A stretch of DNA of 64,000 nucleotides from Septoria linicola (Eukaryota > Ascomycota > Dothideomycetes > Mycosphaerellales > Mycosphaerellaceae). Within the stretch, counting starts at the first letter, position 1. Every line of letters begins with the position of its first letter. The stretch spans positions 2,356,001 through 2,420,000 of the forward strand of contig CP099425.1 in NCBI GenBank assembly GCA_024114885.1. The letters are read 5' to 3'. The notes under the pieces are model-generated. The model did not search any database. It saw only the letters and a program-made list of their open reading frames with translations, and was not told the DNA's origin. The position numbers were made by a program, and so were the translations under genes. This document shows, piece after piece, positions 20,082 through 33,305 of this stretch.

Positions 20082-20892
20082 GATCCAGAAGATGGACGAG
20101 TGCCAAAGGCAGAAATGAAAGCACAAACACGAAAGAGTCACAACTGATTACAAACACAGTGTTGGTAAAGAAAATTGGCGACCAACCGATTCATCCATGC
20201 AACCTGTGCATCGTTGCCTCGTAGGACAAGCGGGAGTCTTCTACAGTCTGCAAGTCTCGCTGTGCAAGGACGCGAGGTGCTTTTGTCTCGGCAGAGAGGG
20301 TCCAGCGCAGGGCTTGAGATGATGGGGGTGACTTTACCCGGCCCGGCGCCAGATGGACGCGATCTCGCGCGCCGCCATAGTCTACCCTCTGTAGCCGACA
20401 GGATTGGCAAGTACTTCCATACGGTAGCGATGTCGCTGATGCTGTATATCTTGGGGGCCAGAGCGTAGCTTGAGATATACAGACTGTGTGATGGCCGGAA
20501 GTAAAGGCCACTCGACGCGTCACATGCTGTTAGCACCTCCGAGCACATGGTGGCCATCACTCACACTCGCGAGAGACGCTTTGGGGTCAATTTTGGCAGC
20601 TACTGCATGAGATCGCTGGGCAAGGTGGAGCTGCTTTCTGCCCTCCACGTTTTCTCCATGTTGTTCCCCGATCAGCTTGGCGAACGGCTGACAGTGCCGA
20701 TAGCTCAGGCCTCATGCAAAGTCGTGAGCTGCGAGCCGACCTAGGAAGCACGGAAGATGCAAAGAAAAAGGTGAAGTGGTTGGATGGGAAGTGCATCATC
20801 CTTGATACATCATCCTGGCAGGTGCGAACTCTGTCTTGACTAGGGTGCTAAGAATGAAGGTCACATTGGTACTCAAAGACATTCTACAAAGC
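20082..20892. other. Intergenic
   Basis: Holds the 5' flank of the MFS gene and the 3' flank of the glycine-rich gene. I see nothing that stands out. Confidence 0.5.
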
Positions 20893-21459
20893 TCACTTCT
20901 CGCTGACACGCTCCATCTTCGCCACCCACTGCGCAGACTTTCCTTCCGGATTCACCTCGTCAGCAGCTCTATCAACAGCGGCTTCGACCACAAGCTTCGC
21001 GATCCCGTTCTCAACTTCTCCAGTCACACCACAAGCCTCGACTGTAGACAACAAGATAGCATCAGCGCCCATGCCAGCCAGAGGTCCGACGATCTGGTCT
21101 GCTAAAGGTGCAAGTCCAGTCCAAGCAATCGCAGTACCAATCCCGACTCCGACAGCAGGAATCACAAGATCACTTTTCGTTTCCACATGCTTATCGAGGC
21201 CGCGCTTCTGTAGTTCCGCGTGGACCATTGCGAGTCGTCGAGGTACGACGTTGCGTCGTCGAAGGCCGATGCCAGTACCGATCAAGCTGATTCCAAGCGT
21301 GGGAAGAGCACCAACTACGCCGCCGTAGGCGCTAAACTTCCCCCCGTGTCTGGTACGGCAGTTGTGAATGTCGTCCTTGAGGAGGTCCTCGTTGTTAAGT
21401 TGTGCCAGTCGCGTGCTGAACTGGGAGTCGCTCAGCCAGAAGAACTCTGCGATCGTCAT
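20893..21459 (-). CDS. Uncharacterised fungal protein with glycine-rich hydrophobic segments
   Basis: 188 aa. It opens with MTIAEFFWLSDSQFSTRLAQLNNEDLL, followed by a glycine-rich hydrophobic stretch (GGVVGALPTLGISLIGTGIGL), the basic RRRNVVPRRLAMVHAELQKRG, and a second hydrophobic stretch (LVIPAVGVGIGTAIAWTGL). The layout of a short helix, glycine-zipper-like segment, basic linker and second segment recurs in uncharacterised fungal proteins I have seen, but I know no function. The two segments could insert in a membrane. Single exon. Confidence 0.7.
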   Translation of the reverse strand: MTIAEFFWLSDSQFSTRLAQLNNEDLLKDDIHNCRTRHGGKFSAYGGVVGALPTLGISLIGTGIGLRRRNVVPRRLAMVHAELQKRGLDKHVETKSDLVIPAVGVGIGTAIAWTGLAPLADQIVGPLAGMGADAILLSTVEACGVTGEVENGIAKLVVEAAVDRAADEVNPEGKSAQWVAKMERVSEK

Positions 21460-22568
21460 GTTGGTGATGTGGTTTGATTGGGAATCTTGAGTGTATCTGT
21501 ATCACCGTTTGTCTGAATCGAATCGATGCCATTCTCGTTGAGGCACATCCTGTACTCATATATGTTTGCGGAGGCTCACTTTCGGCTCTGTGACACCAGT
21601 GGTGGCTCCTTTGGCTACAAGGCAGTGCTCATAGCCTTGGAGTGCTGTGATGCTAAGTCGAGAATGCTACAGTAGGGCTGCATGAGATACACACACAACC
21701 ATGCCACATCTACCTCCTCTAGAGACAGCAGACAACCGCAATGGGCGGCCATCAGCTTTCATGTTGTGCAACATACCGCATCTGGACAGCTTCGCCTCGC
21801 TCGCAGGAGCTAAGTATAGATGTCGTTCTTGAGGTCACCTAAAGTAGCTGTTGGTACAACACAAGGAGAAGTCTCCACTCGATGTCGTGTGGTAAGCCAC
21901 AGACTCAAGCCACCTTCAAAAAGAGTTTGTAATCGTCGCCAAGGTAGTTCGAGGGTGTTGTATCCACGAAAACATGGTCCGCGCTGCGACTCCTTCGATT
22001 GATGCTTGTGAGAACTCTGTCGTCTGCACCGATGCGCCGCCATGTTGGAACTGCTAGAGACAGCCGGCGCCATGGACACGTTTCTGAACTGAACCGGTAC
22101 CTCGACCTACTATATTCGATCACCACTGAACGTAAGCAGCCAAATTCTGAGCTCAATGGGATGACATACCGCGATGAGCCCATTCGACGAATAGTCCCCA
22201 TCTCAGATGAGCTGCATCGTACTGCTATTTAGTTATACTGGTACTCGTACTAGCTCATGAGGCAGTTGTCTATGCCTGTTGATTCCACATCCATCAGGAG
22301 CTTTCGGGCTCCAATTAAGACTCATTGTCTGTTGAGCTTCGGTGCCGTGACGAAAGAGATGCTCGACGTACCATCAGAAGCCTCACAATATTAGTGTAAA
22401 GCAACAAACCATTGATCAGCGATATCTCATATGGCTCTATCAAGACCACTTCTCTAAAGCCGCGTCCTGACTCGCTAGCCATTGGCCGTGTTAGGCGTTC
22501 GAATTCGCCCCATCAGCAGCTTCATTGCCTATCGCTGAGCGAAAAGCTTCGCACCGTAGTCTTCACTT
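21460..22568. other. Intergenic
   Basis: No convincing coding frame. A GGCGTTCGAATTCGCC palindrome near 22494 resembles a tRNA T-arm at first sight, but the rest of a tRNA is absent. Confidence 0.45.
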
Positions 22569-23371
22569 TCAGTCGAAACAACCATACACCTGCTGTATCT
22601 TTGCCAATCTCTCGACCATGATCTGCGGATCATGGTGGAACAGCTGGCGAACATCATCGAGGTACCTGACGCTCAAGCACATTCTCCCTACATGAAACGT
22701 CTCTTTGCTTGTGCTGAGCGTGATGCCTGTCTGGAGAACAACAGCTTCCTGCATGTCTCTATACCAGCCGACACAGATATCCTGGTCTCGAGAGTAGAGA
22801 GAATATGCGAAGCTTTCGAGATCATCGGCGTTCAGCTCCTCCAGATGTACGATGATCTTCTGTACAGCTGCATTTCCAAGCTGATGATACTGGTACTGTG
22901 TAATTGCTGTCAGCTCTCTAGCCCTCATCTGCCTCGAACATATTTTCTTTACCTTTTCGGCGAGGAGGCAGATGTCCAGACACTGAAGCATGGCAATCCG
23001 CAGCTCAGGCGACTTGAGAGCTCGATCGCTACAGTGCTCGAATGCAGCGACCTTGCAGTGGTAGGTATACTCAAGTAGCGTCTTGATCTCCTCCGCTTTC
23101 TCTGGCAATACGAGTACGCTAGTAGGTGCAACGAACTGATCAAGCGTTTGGTCGTTCGAGCCGCTGGGAAACACGCAAGCATTGATCCATGGCGATGCGA
23201 GGCAGACGATACTTTTGTGCACAGAAAAATCTCGAGTCGTGGTGCGAATGATCAAATCTGTCCCTGTGCCGTGCCTAAACTTTGGTCAGCCACATGCTAC
23301 AATGCTTTGAATGCCTTTTGCCCCTTGACATACAGCGCGAATGACCGCATGGGCCGGATATACACTTCCAT
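22569..23371 (-). CDS. BTB/POZ domain protein
   Basis: Two exons proposed: 23334-23371 and 22569-23274, 247 aa. The 59-base intron has GTATGT, a CTGAC branch site and TTTAG, and splicing gives MEVYIRPMRSFALHGTGTDL, leading into IIRTTTRDFSVHKSIVCLAS. D-x-x-I-x-x-x-x-x-x-x-FxVHKxIVCxxSPW is the opening of a BTB fold; the later EEIKTLLEYTYHCKV is its second conserved block. The C-terminal half is helical (AEKVKKICSRQMRARELTAI...). BTB domains mediate dimerisation or Cul3 recruitment; fungi have many members of unknown role. Without the first exon the frame would lack an ATG, which supports the intron. Confidence 0.8.
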
Positions 23372-23819
23372 GTTGATATCATATGGTATGCTTGTATAAG
23401 AAATGAAAAGAGATCAGGGCAACTGGTCACCGGTCGCGGAAATCCTGAAACACGCTAAGGCAGAAGCTAGGGCTCTGCGCAGCCAATTCTGGTGAAGCTG
23501 CATGAAGGGACATTTATATCTGCGATGCTCGCATTGTGTTTTTCTGAGGCTTGCTATGACTATCATCAAAGGAATGGATGATCATGGCCAGAAGCCTCTG
23601 GCTGAAAGTCGTGTCGACTATAGAATCTAGAACATAGCTTTAGCTGAGGTTTGGGTTGGCACGGGTCCATGCACATTGTACGGGCTTTAACACTCCTGTA
23701 AGCGTTAGTGATGAACAGTTCTTACTCTCTCTGGCCCATATCGAAAGACGTTCGTGAGTCCACGAATTGGGGCGTTTCTTTCGATGCATGCTCATTTGAT
23801 GAAGTAAACCCGACTGCGA
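23372..23819. other. Intergenic
   Basis: Between the BTB gene's 5' end and the 3' end of the QDR-type transporter. Nothing else seen. Confidence 0.5.
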
Positions 23820-25700
23820 TCAACGTTGCCCATCTTTGGCTTGTTTACGCCTTTCCGCCTTCTCCTTCTTCGCTCGCCTCCATCCCATGCCGTACCGTAC
23901 ACTGGCCAGAAGCCCTAGTAGTGACAACAGAACCAGGATCGCCAGAATGGTGTACGCCCAGCCATTACCGATCGCATTGCTCATAGGCGTGATTGCAGCA
24001 CTAGCTGCTGCTCCAAGCAGACATCGAAAGACGTTGTTCGCGGCCGTCGCAGTCGCGGGCTGTCCAGGATAGATGTCCAGCATGAGCACGTTCAAGACCT
24101 GGAATCCTGCTATCAAGCAATAGCCTAGGATGAACAGCATGATAATGGGACCTGCGAGAGAGATCTTGTGGTCCATCATCCAGCCGTATCCGATGACTGC
24201 GAGAGCAGCGCCGACCAGGATTGGAAGCCCAATCTGAACACGGGCCAGCTCGATCGGGAAGTTTGAGAGGTCCATGTCTCTGTTCTTGATCACTGGGTAG
24301 TTGAGTCGTTTCGCATGCCTACGATAGTTCCAATCGACCATTCTACCTGTTGTAAATGCCGCAATAATGCTGCCTCCGCCGATTGGGAGCTATGGCTCGA
24401 TGTCAGTATTCGAGTTCTCGGGTGAGACATATGGCGCGATACTTACAAACATAAACGACACATGCAGTTCATCAAAGCCATAGTTCTTGCTGAATAAATC
24501 CGATATGCCAGTGGAAAGAGCGTAGAAGCAGGCCATTGCTAAGCCGGTCGCGAGAAGGATCAGAGCAGTCTCAAGGTCGGTCATAGCGACTAGTGTTGAC
24601 ATCGGGTTCGGGACAGTGAGCTTGTAGTTCTTTCGCAACTCGGCCAACTTCTCCTCGTCCACTTTAATGCCTCTTTTAGCCCGATGCTTGAAGCGAATAC
24701 TATCAGTCAAGTTCCAGCTTGACCATGGAGGGGGCACTGATCCGTCACCAACGATGTTCCGGCACGTCTCCGGCAGGAAAAGGAATAGCGGGACAAAGCA
24801 TGCTCCTGACAGAATGAGGAGGAACCAGAAGATCCTGACAGAGGTTAGCTAGAGCTCACGTTGCATTGTTGCCGGACTCATACCAATGCCAATCAAGATA
24901 TTGAACCAAGAGGCCGCCAATGATTGGCGACAGGGTCGGACCCAATATGCTGCCTAGAGACGCCCACGCAATGTACTGTCCACGTTCGGCAGAAGTGATG
25001 CAGTCGCCAACGAGCCCATTAGCAAGCGCTATCGTGCCGCTGCTTCCCGCGGATTGCAGCATCCGCAGTATTAACAGGGCGACATAGCTGTTCTGCAGAC
25101 CAAGGGCAAGGTTGGCGATGATGTAAATGGTGAAGCAAATTATGTATGCGGGTCGTCTCCCAGCTTTGTCGGAAAAGCCAGCGATCATCATAGGCGCAAG
25201 TCCTTGAATTATCTGTGCCAATTCGTCAGAGCACTTATCGAGGGCTTAGCTGAGAGGTACAAACCAAGTAGGTCGTCACGGTAATATTGATCTTCGAGCT
25301 GGTGACGTTCAGGTCGTTCGCTATCGTAGTCAGAGCTGGGAAGTAGATGGAACCTGTCATCGGGCTAGGTCTCATTAGCATATTTCTGCATTTCTTCGTG
25401 CTGCACCAACCTGAACCAGCCAGCCAACGAGCCTGCCACAACAATTGCCCTCTTTTGGCCGGTCGTGAAGATCGAGTAGTCGACCTTTGCATGCGGATCC
25501 AGCTTCTCGACGTCTGATTGCTCGGTCGTAGTCTTGTCTTCTTCGCTATTCCGCATCGATTCAGTCTTCGGCTCGAGCGCATCGTCGGTAAATCGTGATT
25601 CATTCCTGCCAGATTGATGGTGCGCAGAGGTATCCTCTGCCGGTTTAAGAGCGTCTTCCAATTGCTTCTCGCTTCCGGAGATGCTTGAGGGCCTTGACAT
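23820..25700 (-). CDS. MFS drug:H+ antiporter, QDR (DHA1) type
   Basis: Five exons: 25411-25700, 25265-25364, 24884-25212, 24447-24834 and 23820-24389; 558 aa. Introns of 46, 52, 49 and 57 bases all have GT-AG ends and consistent phases. After an acidic N-terminus the chain reads SLAGWFSPMTGSIYFPALTTIANDLNVTSSKINITVTTYL, then GFSDKAGRRPAYI (the MFS loop 2-3 motif), LQSAGSSGTIALANGLVGDCI (motif C-like region of DHA1), and after the long central loop WNLTDSIRFKHRAKRGI, six more membrane segments. This order is typical of Qdr1-3-like plasma-membrane exporters. The substrate is not predictable. The ATG at 25700 is preferred; an upstream Met at 25790 adds a poorly conserved-looking leader. Confidence 0.92.
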
Positions 25701-25975
25701 TGTGGTGCTCCAGTAAATGTGCGCGAATTGGGAAAACTGCAGCGATCGAAGCCTCGCTGTGATGTTTGCTTGACAGCCTTCTTGCCACACTTCGGCGCCC
25801 CTATGGTATTATAGTCAGTTCAAGGCCAGTCGGGCCACTCGGTGTTATGGCTGAACGGGCTTCGGGCTTAGAACGCGCTGGCGATGGTGGTATGGCGCGC
25901 AGAGATGCGACATGCTACTAGGTGATGATCACATTAACGTTCACGACCTACGGGAATCTGCATCTACGCCTTGCA

Positions 25976-26392
25976 TCATGTCTGCCACTCATGAGCGAGA
26001 GGTGCTAGATCGGTGCCGCGTTGCCGGACTGGAGGAGATAGAGCTTTAAAGCCAGCGAGCGGCCGTCCTCGGCTTGCGTCTTCGGCGCGTCTGGAGTCGA
26101 CGTGCGCGAGTGCAAGAGCACGCGTAGGAGGTATGCCACTCGTTGTCCTGACCTTCGATACCACGACCACGGATGGCTTCATGATCCGCCATGCGAGCGT
26201 CTCTGTAAGGCATTGCTCCACGCTTCCAGCATCACGCGCTGCGGCCAACTCTTGATGGCCTTGGTCTTCCTTGACCGCCTGGTCAGCTCCAGCGCGCGGC
26301 TTCTCCGAGAAGACCTGCATATAATGATGGTCGTTGCGTAAGTTCGTCGCAGAGCGCAACTGCTCGTGGTGGTCGTGAGGAGCGTTAGCCAT
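25976..26392 (-). CDS. Weak candidate small protein
   Basis: 138 aa from an ATG in a good start context (CACCATGG, after a CACACACAG leader). It begins MANAPHDHHEQLRSATNLRN and is hydrophilic, with KEDQGHQELAAARDAG; later it becomes Arg/Pro-rich and less convincing, so the true 3' end may involve an intron. No domain recognised. Confidence 0.25.
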   Translation of the reverse strand: MANAPHDHHEQLRSATNLRNDHHYMQVFSEKPRAGADQAVKEDQGHQELAAARDAGSVEQCLTETLAWRIMKPSVVVVSKVRTTSGIPPTRALALAHVDSRRAEDASRGRPLAGFKALSPPVRQRGTDLAPLAHEWQT

Positions 26393-26486
26393 GGTGCTGT
26401 GTGTGAGAGGAAGCGTTGCGAATTGAAGGCATGGATCCAGCCGTGGGCAGCCCCAGCATCCATGGCAAACCTTGGCTGCACCTGGT

Positions 26487-26720
26487 ATGGAGAACTTCAA
26501 AGCAAGAGAGAGGCAAATATCATTCAGCTCGATGCTGTGGCTCGGTTTGGTTATTGGGTTCGCAATGGTGCTGTATGTACGCAGTAGAGCGTATGTTGCT
26601 GCCATCCGGGCACGGCGACGCGTGCCATCTGCGGCTCAAGATGAAGCAACAAAGTGTTTTCATCCGCAACAATTTGGAGTTTTTTGGTTAGGCACGAGAT
26701 GTGGTACACTCGCGCTTTAG
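26487..26720 (+). CDS. Weak candidate single-pass membrane microprotein
   Basis: 77 aa: MENFKARERQISFSS, then a hydrophobic helix (MLWLGLVIGFAMVLYV), then RSRAYVAAIRARRR. The order of polar N-terminus, one membrane helix and basic stop-transfer is sensible, but the length makes chance likely. No homologue known. Confidence 0.25.
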   Translation: MENFKARERQISFSSMLWLGLVIGFAMVLYVRSRAYVAAIRARRRVPSAAQDEATKCFHPQQFGVFWLGTRCGTLAL

Positions 26721-26963
26721 AGAGCTGTTCGGCCATGTCAGTCGACGATGTTTGACATGAGTAATATGCCTGTCTGGCAGGCCTTGCCACCGATGAATGT
26801 GTCCGACTCAGATTCGCACCTCGATCATACAGCCAGACGATCTTCCAGTAAAGTAGAATATTCTATCGATGTCTCTCCCGATCTAGCATCGTATGATCAT
26901 CCATTCGTGTCGGATTTTCGACTTTGTGCTCGTCGCTGACTTCTCGTTTGTGATGTTGACTAC

Positions 26964-27006
26964 TTAGGGTTGACTGCCGAAAGTTATGGGACGGCGACGA
27001 CGATGA
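26964..27006 (+). repeat. Short dispersed repeat, copy 1
   Basis: Begins CTTAGGGTTGACTGCCGAAA and ends in GCGACGACGATG; about 43 bases that recur at 35468-35513 with a 3-base gap and a few substitutions. Confidence 0.6.
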
Positions 27007-27384
27007 CACCGGACAAGTTGTCGATCTGAGACTGATAGGTCTGTCTCGAGATATCGTATTGAAATTGGTTGTATGGTTTTACGGTTCATCGCTGCATTCT
27101 GAGGGAGTGACAAGCAAGTGGTCGAATTAATGCATTTCGCAAAATGATGCTTGTTGAGCAATATGACAGTACATACATTGGAGGAGTGACCCATCTTCTG
27201 ATCACAATACACTCTTCAACATTCGGACATGCCAGCATCGTCTCTCGATGGAACACACGGAGATAATACAGACAGGGAAGCATGGAACATGGCAGAGACG
27301 ATTGCTGTGAGGCGTACTCGATCGGTATCATTATTGATCTCAGTATCTAATCACTCACCTCTCACAACCCGGCCACCCATACTC

Positions 27385-28350
27385 TCACGATATGCGGATT
27401 CCCAGCTTCCGAGCAGCCTCCACAAAGCCATCCTCATCAAGCTTGACCCATACATCAGGTATGCCCTCGTCCAAGAGCTCAGGATGCCTCTCCTCCTGCA
27501 GTCTCTCCACATATAGTGTCAGAAAGCCGTTCTGCTTCGCGTGCTTCAAGTCATCGAGATGAGCAGCGACCATCATACACTCAGCAGGCTGCAGTCCCTT
27601 CTTCTCTGCCGCGCCCCTGTTCCCGTCAGCGAGTATCCTCGGAAAGAGCCAGGAAAGCTCGGTTGTGAAGCCATCGAAACTGTCACTTACAGGTAGACCT
27701 CTGGGCTTGGCTTGTACGACTGGAACATCTCCGCAGAGTAGATGTCAGTAAAAGGCATCCCGCCATGCTCAACCATGTCCTTCAATAGCGAGACATTCCC
27801 GTTGCTCAGCGTGACGGTGGAGAACTTCTTGTTCAGCATGCTCAGGCCCTGCACGGTGTCGGGCCAAGGGGCAAGCTTGTGCCAGATCATGCTGAGAGCA
27901 ACCAGGTCTTGCTCATCGAAGAGAGAGCCGTCGTGCACAAGGTCTGCTGGCACATCTCCCTGCCGTGGGAAGATCAATTCGTGCTGAACGAGGATCTCCC
28001 GCAACGAATCCAGGTGGTGCTGATCGACCGTCTTGTAGGGTATGCTTGGGTCACTGGCGATAGATCGAGTGAACTTGAGGTATGAGTTGCGCCATTCTTG
28101 AGCGATGTTCCACCAGTCTTGCTTCGACTGATGAATCGATGTCAGTATCTGCAGACTTGCTCAGGCCGCTACTGATACAGACCAATGCATCTGTCTTCAT
28201 TCGAATTCGAGTTGCAATTGACGATGAAGCTCTGTTGAGAGCTTGACTGCATGCGCTCTCAAGGGCATCGGTGACAGTAGTTCGCCAGTCTACGCAAGTG
28301 CCGAACACATCGAAGAAGAGAGCCTTTGGCTGTGGATCTGGAAAGGACAT
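27385..28350 (-). CDS. HAD-superfamily 2-haloacid dehalogenase type II
   Basis: Three exons: 28183-28350, 27691-28127 and 27385-27616; 278 aa. Introns are 55 bases (GTCTGT, CTGAC branch) and 74 bases (GTAAGT). All four HAD motifs are visible: nucleophile Asp14 in ALFFDVFGTCVDWR, Ser in TVTLSNGN, Lys in SYKPSPEVYL, and the acidic pair in MMVAAHLDDLKHAKQNG. VFGTCVDWR marks the type II L-2-haloacid dehalogenase clade; in bacteria these hydrolyse 2-haloacids via an ester on the Asp, while fungal members are mostly untested. The ATG at 28350 is the first Met before the motif. Confidence 0.93.
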
Positions 28351-29267
28351 GATTGCTCGCACTGCTGTAGAGGAGCTCGAATAGTAGATATGAGTAATAC
28401 AGAAGATATACACAAGATGCTTTACACTGCGTTGCGTCAGCTAGCCGCCCTTCGCTCACCCTGTTCGTCCAGGTCGAGGTCTACCGAGCGATAGCGGCCT
28501 CGGCGTAGCTGCTCGTGAAGACGCAAGTTGCAGCACGCATACTGACAGGACCGGCGTTGCTACAGACTCGTGTAGGTATGTTGTCAGTCGTGTGAATAGA
28601 TGTCAAATTGTCGCAGTTGTGAATTGAGGTGTCGTGCTGTTGGCGTTTGCTCCGCGTCGTCAAATTTCATGGCTCAGAGAAGGGTCGAGACCTCTGCAAA
28701 TTCTGGGGTCTGTTGCTGCTGCAGGCAGAATTTGAGCCTCACGCTTTCGGTGTCACAGCGACATATAGCACGCTTTGAAGTGGTATCAGTGCATGTAGCA
28801 TGTCGTAGATAGCCGTGTGTGTTCTTCGTCGCGACGAGATGAGGCAGGAGCAGCGGGAAGAACGGCTAGCGCCGAGTCTTCTCCCGACGTCACGTCTCCA
28901 GCTCCGAGACTCGGTCTCAAGCAAAGCATCGACCACCGCGACACGCGACTGTAAACAAAGCGAAAAGACCAAGGCAAGCAGACAGGAGACCAAAGAGACG
29001 AGAGGAAAAGGCACATGGGACAAGGAGCATTTGTGAAGTATTGGTATCATTGTCATTTGATCTCCGGCTGCTGATCGCACCATAGAACTCCAGCCGTTCA
29101 TTATGATACAGCGCCCTAAAGCTGAGCTGAAATGTTGCTCGCTATCAAACCCATCCGTATCGCGCCATCCATCGCCGGCCGTCTCTGTGCCGCAGCATCA
29201 TGCTGATGGATATCTGAGAGTCGTAAAACCATGCAAGTATGAAAGAGGAACCACCAAAACCATTCGC
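28351..29267. other. Intergenic
   Basis: HAD gene promoter side and the histone H4 3' flank. Frames here are Arg/Ser/Cys-rich and unconvincing. Nothing else seen. Confidence 0.5.
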
Positions 29268-29695
<428 letters not shown>

Positions 29696-30137
29696 TTTGA
29701 TGAAGGTTGTTTGGGTTGTTGGTTGAGAGAAGTGTTGGTATTGATGAGCTGGTTGATGTCGCTGGTGGAAGTGCTTGTGTTGGATGTGGAGGTAAGAGTT
29801 GAAGTTGGTGGGGGAAGAGAGGGTACTTGTACGGGAGCCGACCGCGCGCGAATCACGCAGGATCCTAATCAACATCGACAAGCGCGTTCTGGCACGTGCG
29901 TTCTTTCTGGCACAAACAACTTTGGTTCACTCTCATTGGTCGACAGAATCAGTCAGTTACGAGTGCTGCTTTCCAGCACTTGCAAGTTTGATCTTTCTGG
30001 CAGGCAACACAGCCCGCTTCGACTCTTAATCCACGCTTCCCTCTCAACTTGCACTTCTTCATCCACACCCAGCGACATCCAAACATCCATCAAGTACCCA
30101 CAACAACTCTTCATCAGACACACATCCATCACACACA
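29696..30137. promoter_or_regulatory. Bidirectional H3-H4 histone promoter
   Basis: The 442-base gap between the divergent start codons. It contains a CCAAT box read on the minus strand (ATTGG at 29935-29939), CT-rich leader sequence before the H3 ATG and CAACA/CACA-rich stretches. Shared S-phase control is inferred from the layout. Confidence 0.75.
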
Positions 30138-30788
<651 letters not shown>

Positions 30789-31500
30789 ATGCTCTTCTCT
30801 TCCACAACTTAGCGACACGACTTCATGAGCAACCTCTACGACCTCCACCAACAGCCATAGGTGTGATGGGCAGCGGTACTCGACATTGATTATTGGCACT
30901 ACGGCGTTATGGGTACTCAGATGACTACGGGCTGAGATGGGGGTGCTTTAACTCAAAGATATCACGGGCATCACGGCGGGCAAGATGGCCACTGTATCAT
31001 AATGACAATGATGCAAACAATTGCAACTGATTCAAACACTTCAATGATGCTCACAATCTTCCATAAGATGTGTATTCTGTCTGTTATTCTTGACTGTGTC
31101 TCGGTGCTGCTGCTGCTAACGACCGGGCGCAATCTCACTTGACCGTGCTGCCTTCTTGTCTTTGTTGCTGATATGCCACACAGGACTGCCGTCGTGCGAC
31201 CATGTACACCGCAGCGCTCGACAGACTCTGCTTCAACCTGCACCATTCTCGTCATCAGATCGTTGCGCAGACTACTGCTCACGCTCAGCAACACAGCTCT
31301 TCTTCCATAGATTCAGCCCTACGAGGTACGAAGCAGGCGATCCACAATCCCGAAACTTCGGCTGTGCACGAGCGAATTGCGCATTGGCCGACTTCGCCCA
31401 AGAATAATCTCTCCTCAATGTTGATCACCATGGCTTCTTCTGTGCATACCAACTCTGCCAGCTTTGTGAGGCTGTCAATGTGTGTCGCAAACCCTCAAAG
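30789..31500. other. Intergenic
   Basis: H3 3' flank and 5' flank of the Mpv17-like gene. Nothing else seen; the frames here have no recognisable domain. Confidence 0.5.
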
Positions 31501-32373
31501 ATGACCTTTGCTTTCTTCGCTGGGCGGTCGACGCTTCGCCGGCTCCACCAGACCGTCCAGCGGAACATCAACAGACAGCATCGCAACGAGTCGAGCAATT
31601 CGAAGAGTGGCGGCAGCAATGCGAAGAACACGACGCAAGAGCCTGTACCTCCAAGTTCTGGATCGTACTACGCTTGGCTCGAACCGATCAAGATCCCCTT
31701 CCGCGCATACAGTTCCATGCAAGCCCGCTCGCCCTTGACCGTCCAACTCGAAAGCTCACTCATTATATATTTCCTTGGAGATCTCTCTGCGCAATTCGTC
31801 CAGACGAGCAGTTTCACTGAACCAGGCACGAGATATGAGCCCATCCGGGGACTCAGGGCAATGATTATTGGCGGTATCAGCAGTATTCCCAGCTACAAGT
31901 GGTTCATGTGGTTGGGCAGAAACTTCAATTATGATAAGCATTGGAAAGGGCTGGTGGTGAAGATTTTTGTCAGTCAGACGTTCTTTACGCCGACGTTTAA
32001 TTCGTATTTCTTTGGGATGCAGACGTTGTTGGCGGGAGGGAGTTGGGCGGAGGTGAAGGAGAGGGTGTGGAGGACTGTGCCGACTTCGTGGATTAATAGT
32101 GTGAGTATTGATTGCTATGGTGGAGAGAGATGGGCTTGAAGGTATCATGCTGACTCTGTGTAGTGGAAATTCTGGCCCATGATCACGGCGTTCAATTTCA
32201 CGTTCATCAGTCCGCAGAACCGCAATGTCTTTGCGGGATTCGTAGCTATTGGATGGCAGACATACCTTTCTTGGTTGAACAGAGAAGCAGAGATGAAAGA
32301 GAAAGAGAAGGCAATGGCGCTGGGAAGCAGGAACAAGGAGAAGACTAAGAAGCAAAGCATGGAGCAAAAGTGA
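31501..32373 (+). CDS. Mpv17/PMP22 (Sym1-like) membrane protein
   Basis: Two exons: 31501-32100 and 32164-32373; 269 aa. The 63-base intron is phase 0 (GTGAGT...TGTGTAG). The C-terminus carries the family signature WKFWPMITAFNFTFISPQNR followed by WQTYLSWLNR. Upstream are four hydrophobic segments, including SLIIYFLGDLSAQ and the G-rich RAMIIGGISSIPSYKWFMWL. The N-terminus (MTFAFFAGRSTLRRLHQTVQ) is Arg-rich without acids, compatible with a mitochondrial presequence. Family members sit in the inner mitochondrial or peroxisomal membrane and are linked to channel activity and stress tolerance. A highly charged lysine-rich tail ends the protein. Confidence 0.9.
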
Positions 32374-33305
32374 TATAAAAGACCAGATGCACACGCTCCA
32401 AGGAAAACCATCTAGAGGGTATTAAGCCTTCATCGTGGTTCTGCACGTCAACGGTCCAGTCGGAAGCTGAGACTCCTCAAGCATGCGAAAAGTCCGTTGC
32501 TGCATCAAAGTAGCGAGACCTCTGCAGACCCGGTTCTGTCTCGGACTTGCGGTTCTGCTACTGCAAAGGCTACGACCTCGAGCAAAAACTGCTTCACGAC
32601 TTTTGCTTGGTGGCCGACCTGACGAAGACATAATGGGGAGCATAGGCAGTCGACCGAACGCGTTCCACGATCCTCTCATGTATCACACACTTTCCTAGGA
32701 CTCTGCCCGACGTGGACAGTACACGATGTCAAGCTTGCAGGTCCTAGAACCCACAAGAAGCAGGAGGCGAAGGTGCACCTTTTTTCTACGGGATGAACAT
32801 GTTAGCTCAGTGTCTGCCAGTCAGGCGGCCAGATGGAGAGCTACACTGCGGTATAGGGCTGAGAGCATGGAACGACCGATCAATCGGTGGTAAGCGCAGC
32901 TTGGGCACAAGCCCATCTGGGAGCTGTAGACGCGCTGCTACGCGAGAGAGACCGAGTAGACGCCGTGCGATGCCAGCTAGCCAGCCACTTCATATGTTGC
33001 CTAACAGGAGCTGTATGGCTCTGAAACTTATGCACGAGGGACAGGCCGAATGCTCACAAACGTTCATCGATAGGTGGAGCAGACTCGATGCTGCCTGCAA
33101 TGGCGTGGTGGCGACAAGGCCTGCACAGAATAATGTAGATACCCAATACTTCGCAGATAATGCACAAATCTGCCAGAACACAATTCTTTCCACCATGCGA
33201 TGCTGGAGACTTGCGACTCTATCCATGCTGACCAGTCCTCCGAATCTGAGTGGCTCGTGATATCGCGACATCTTCGAAGCGCCCGCGTCGCGAAACCACA
33301 CCACC
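32374..33305. other. Intergenic
   Basis: Between two plus-strand genes. Frames of up to 155 codons are compositionally random. Nothing else seen. Confidence 0.5.

Larger units (their letters stand above)
25701..27384. other. Intergenic with weak small candidates
   Basis: No confident gene. Two weak candidates are listed separately (25976-26392 minus, 26487-26720 plus), and they overlap each other's flanks. A short dispersed repeat is at 26964-27006. Confidence 0.4.

Noticed and set aside
22490..22515. tRNA-like GTTCGAA motif
   Set aside because: The stem around GGCGTTCGAATTCGCC gives an eight-base loop and no acceptor or anticodon arm can be found.
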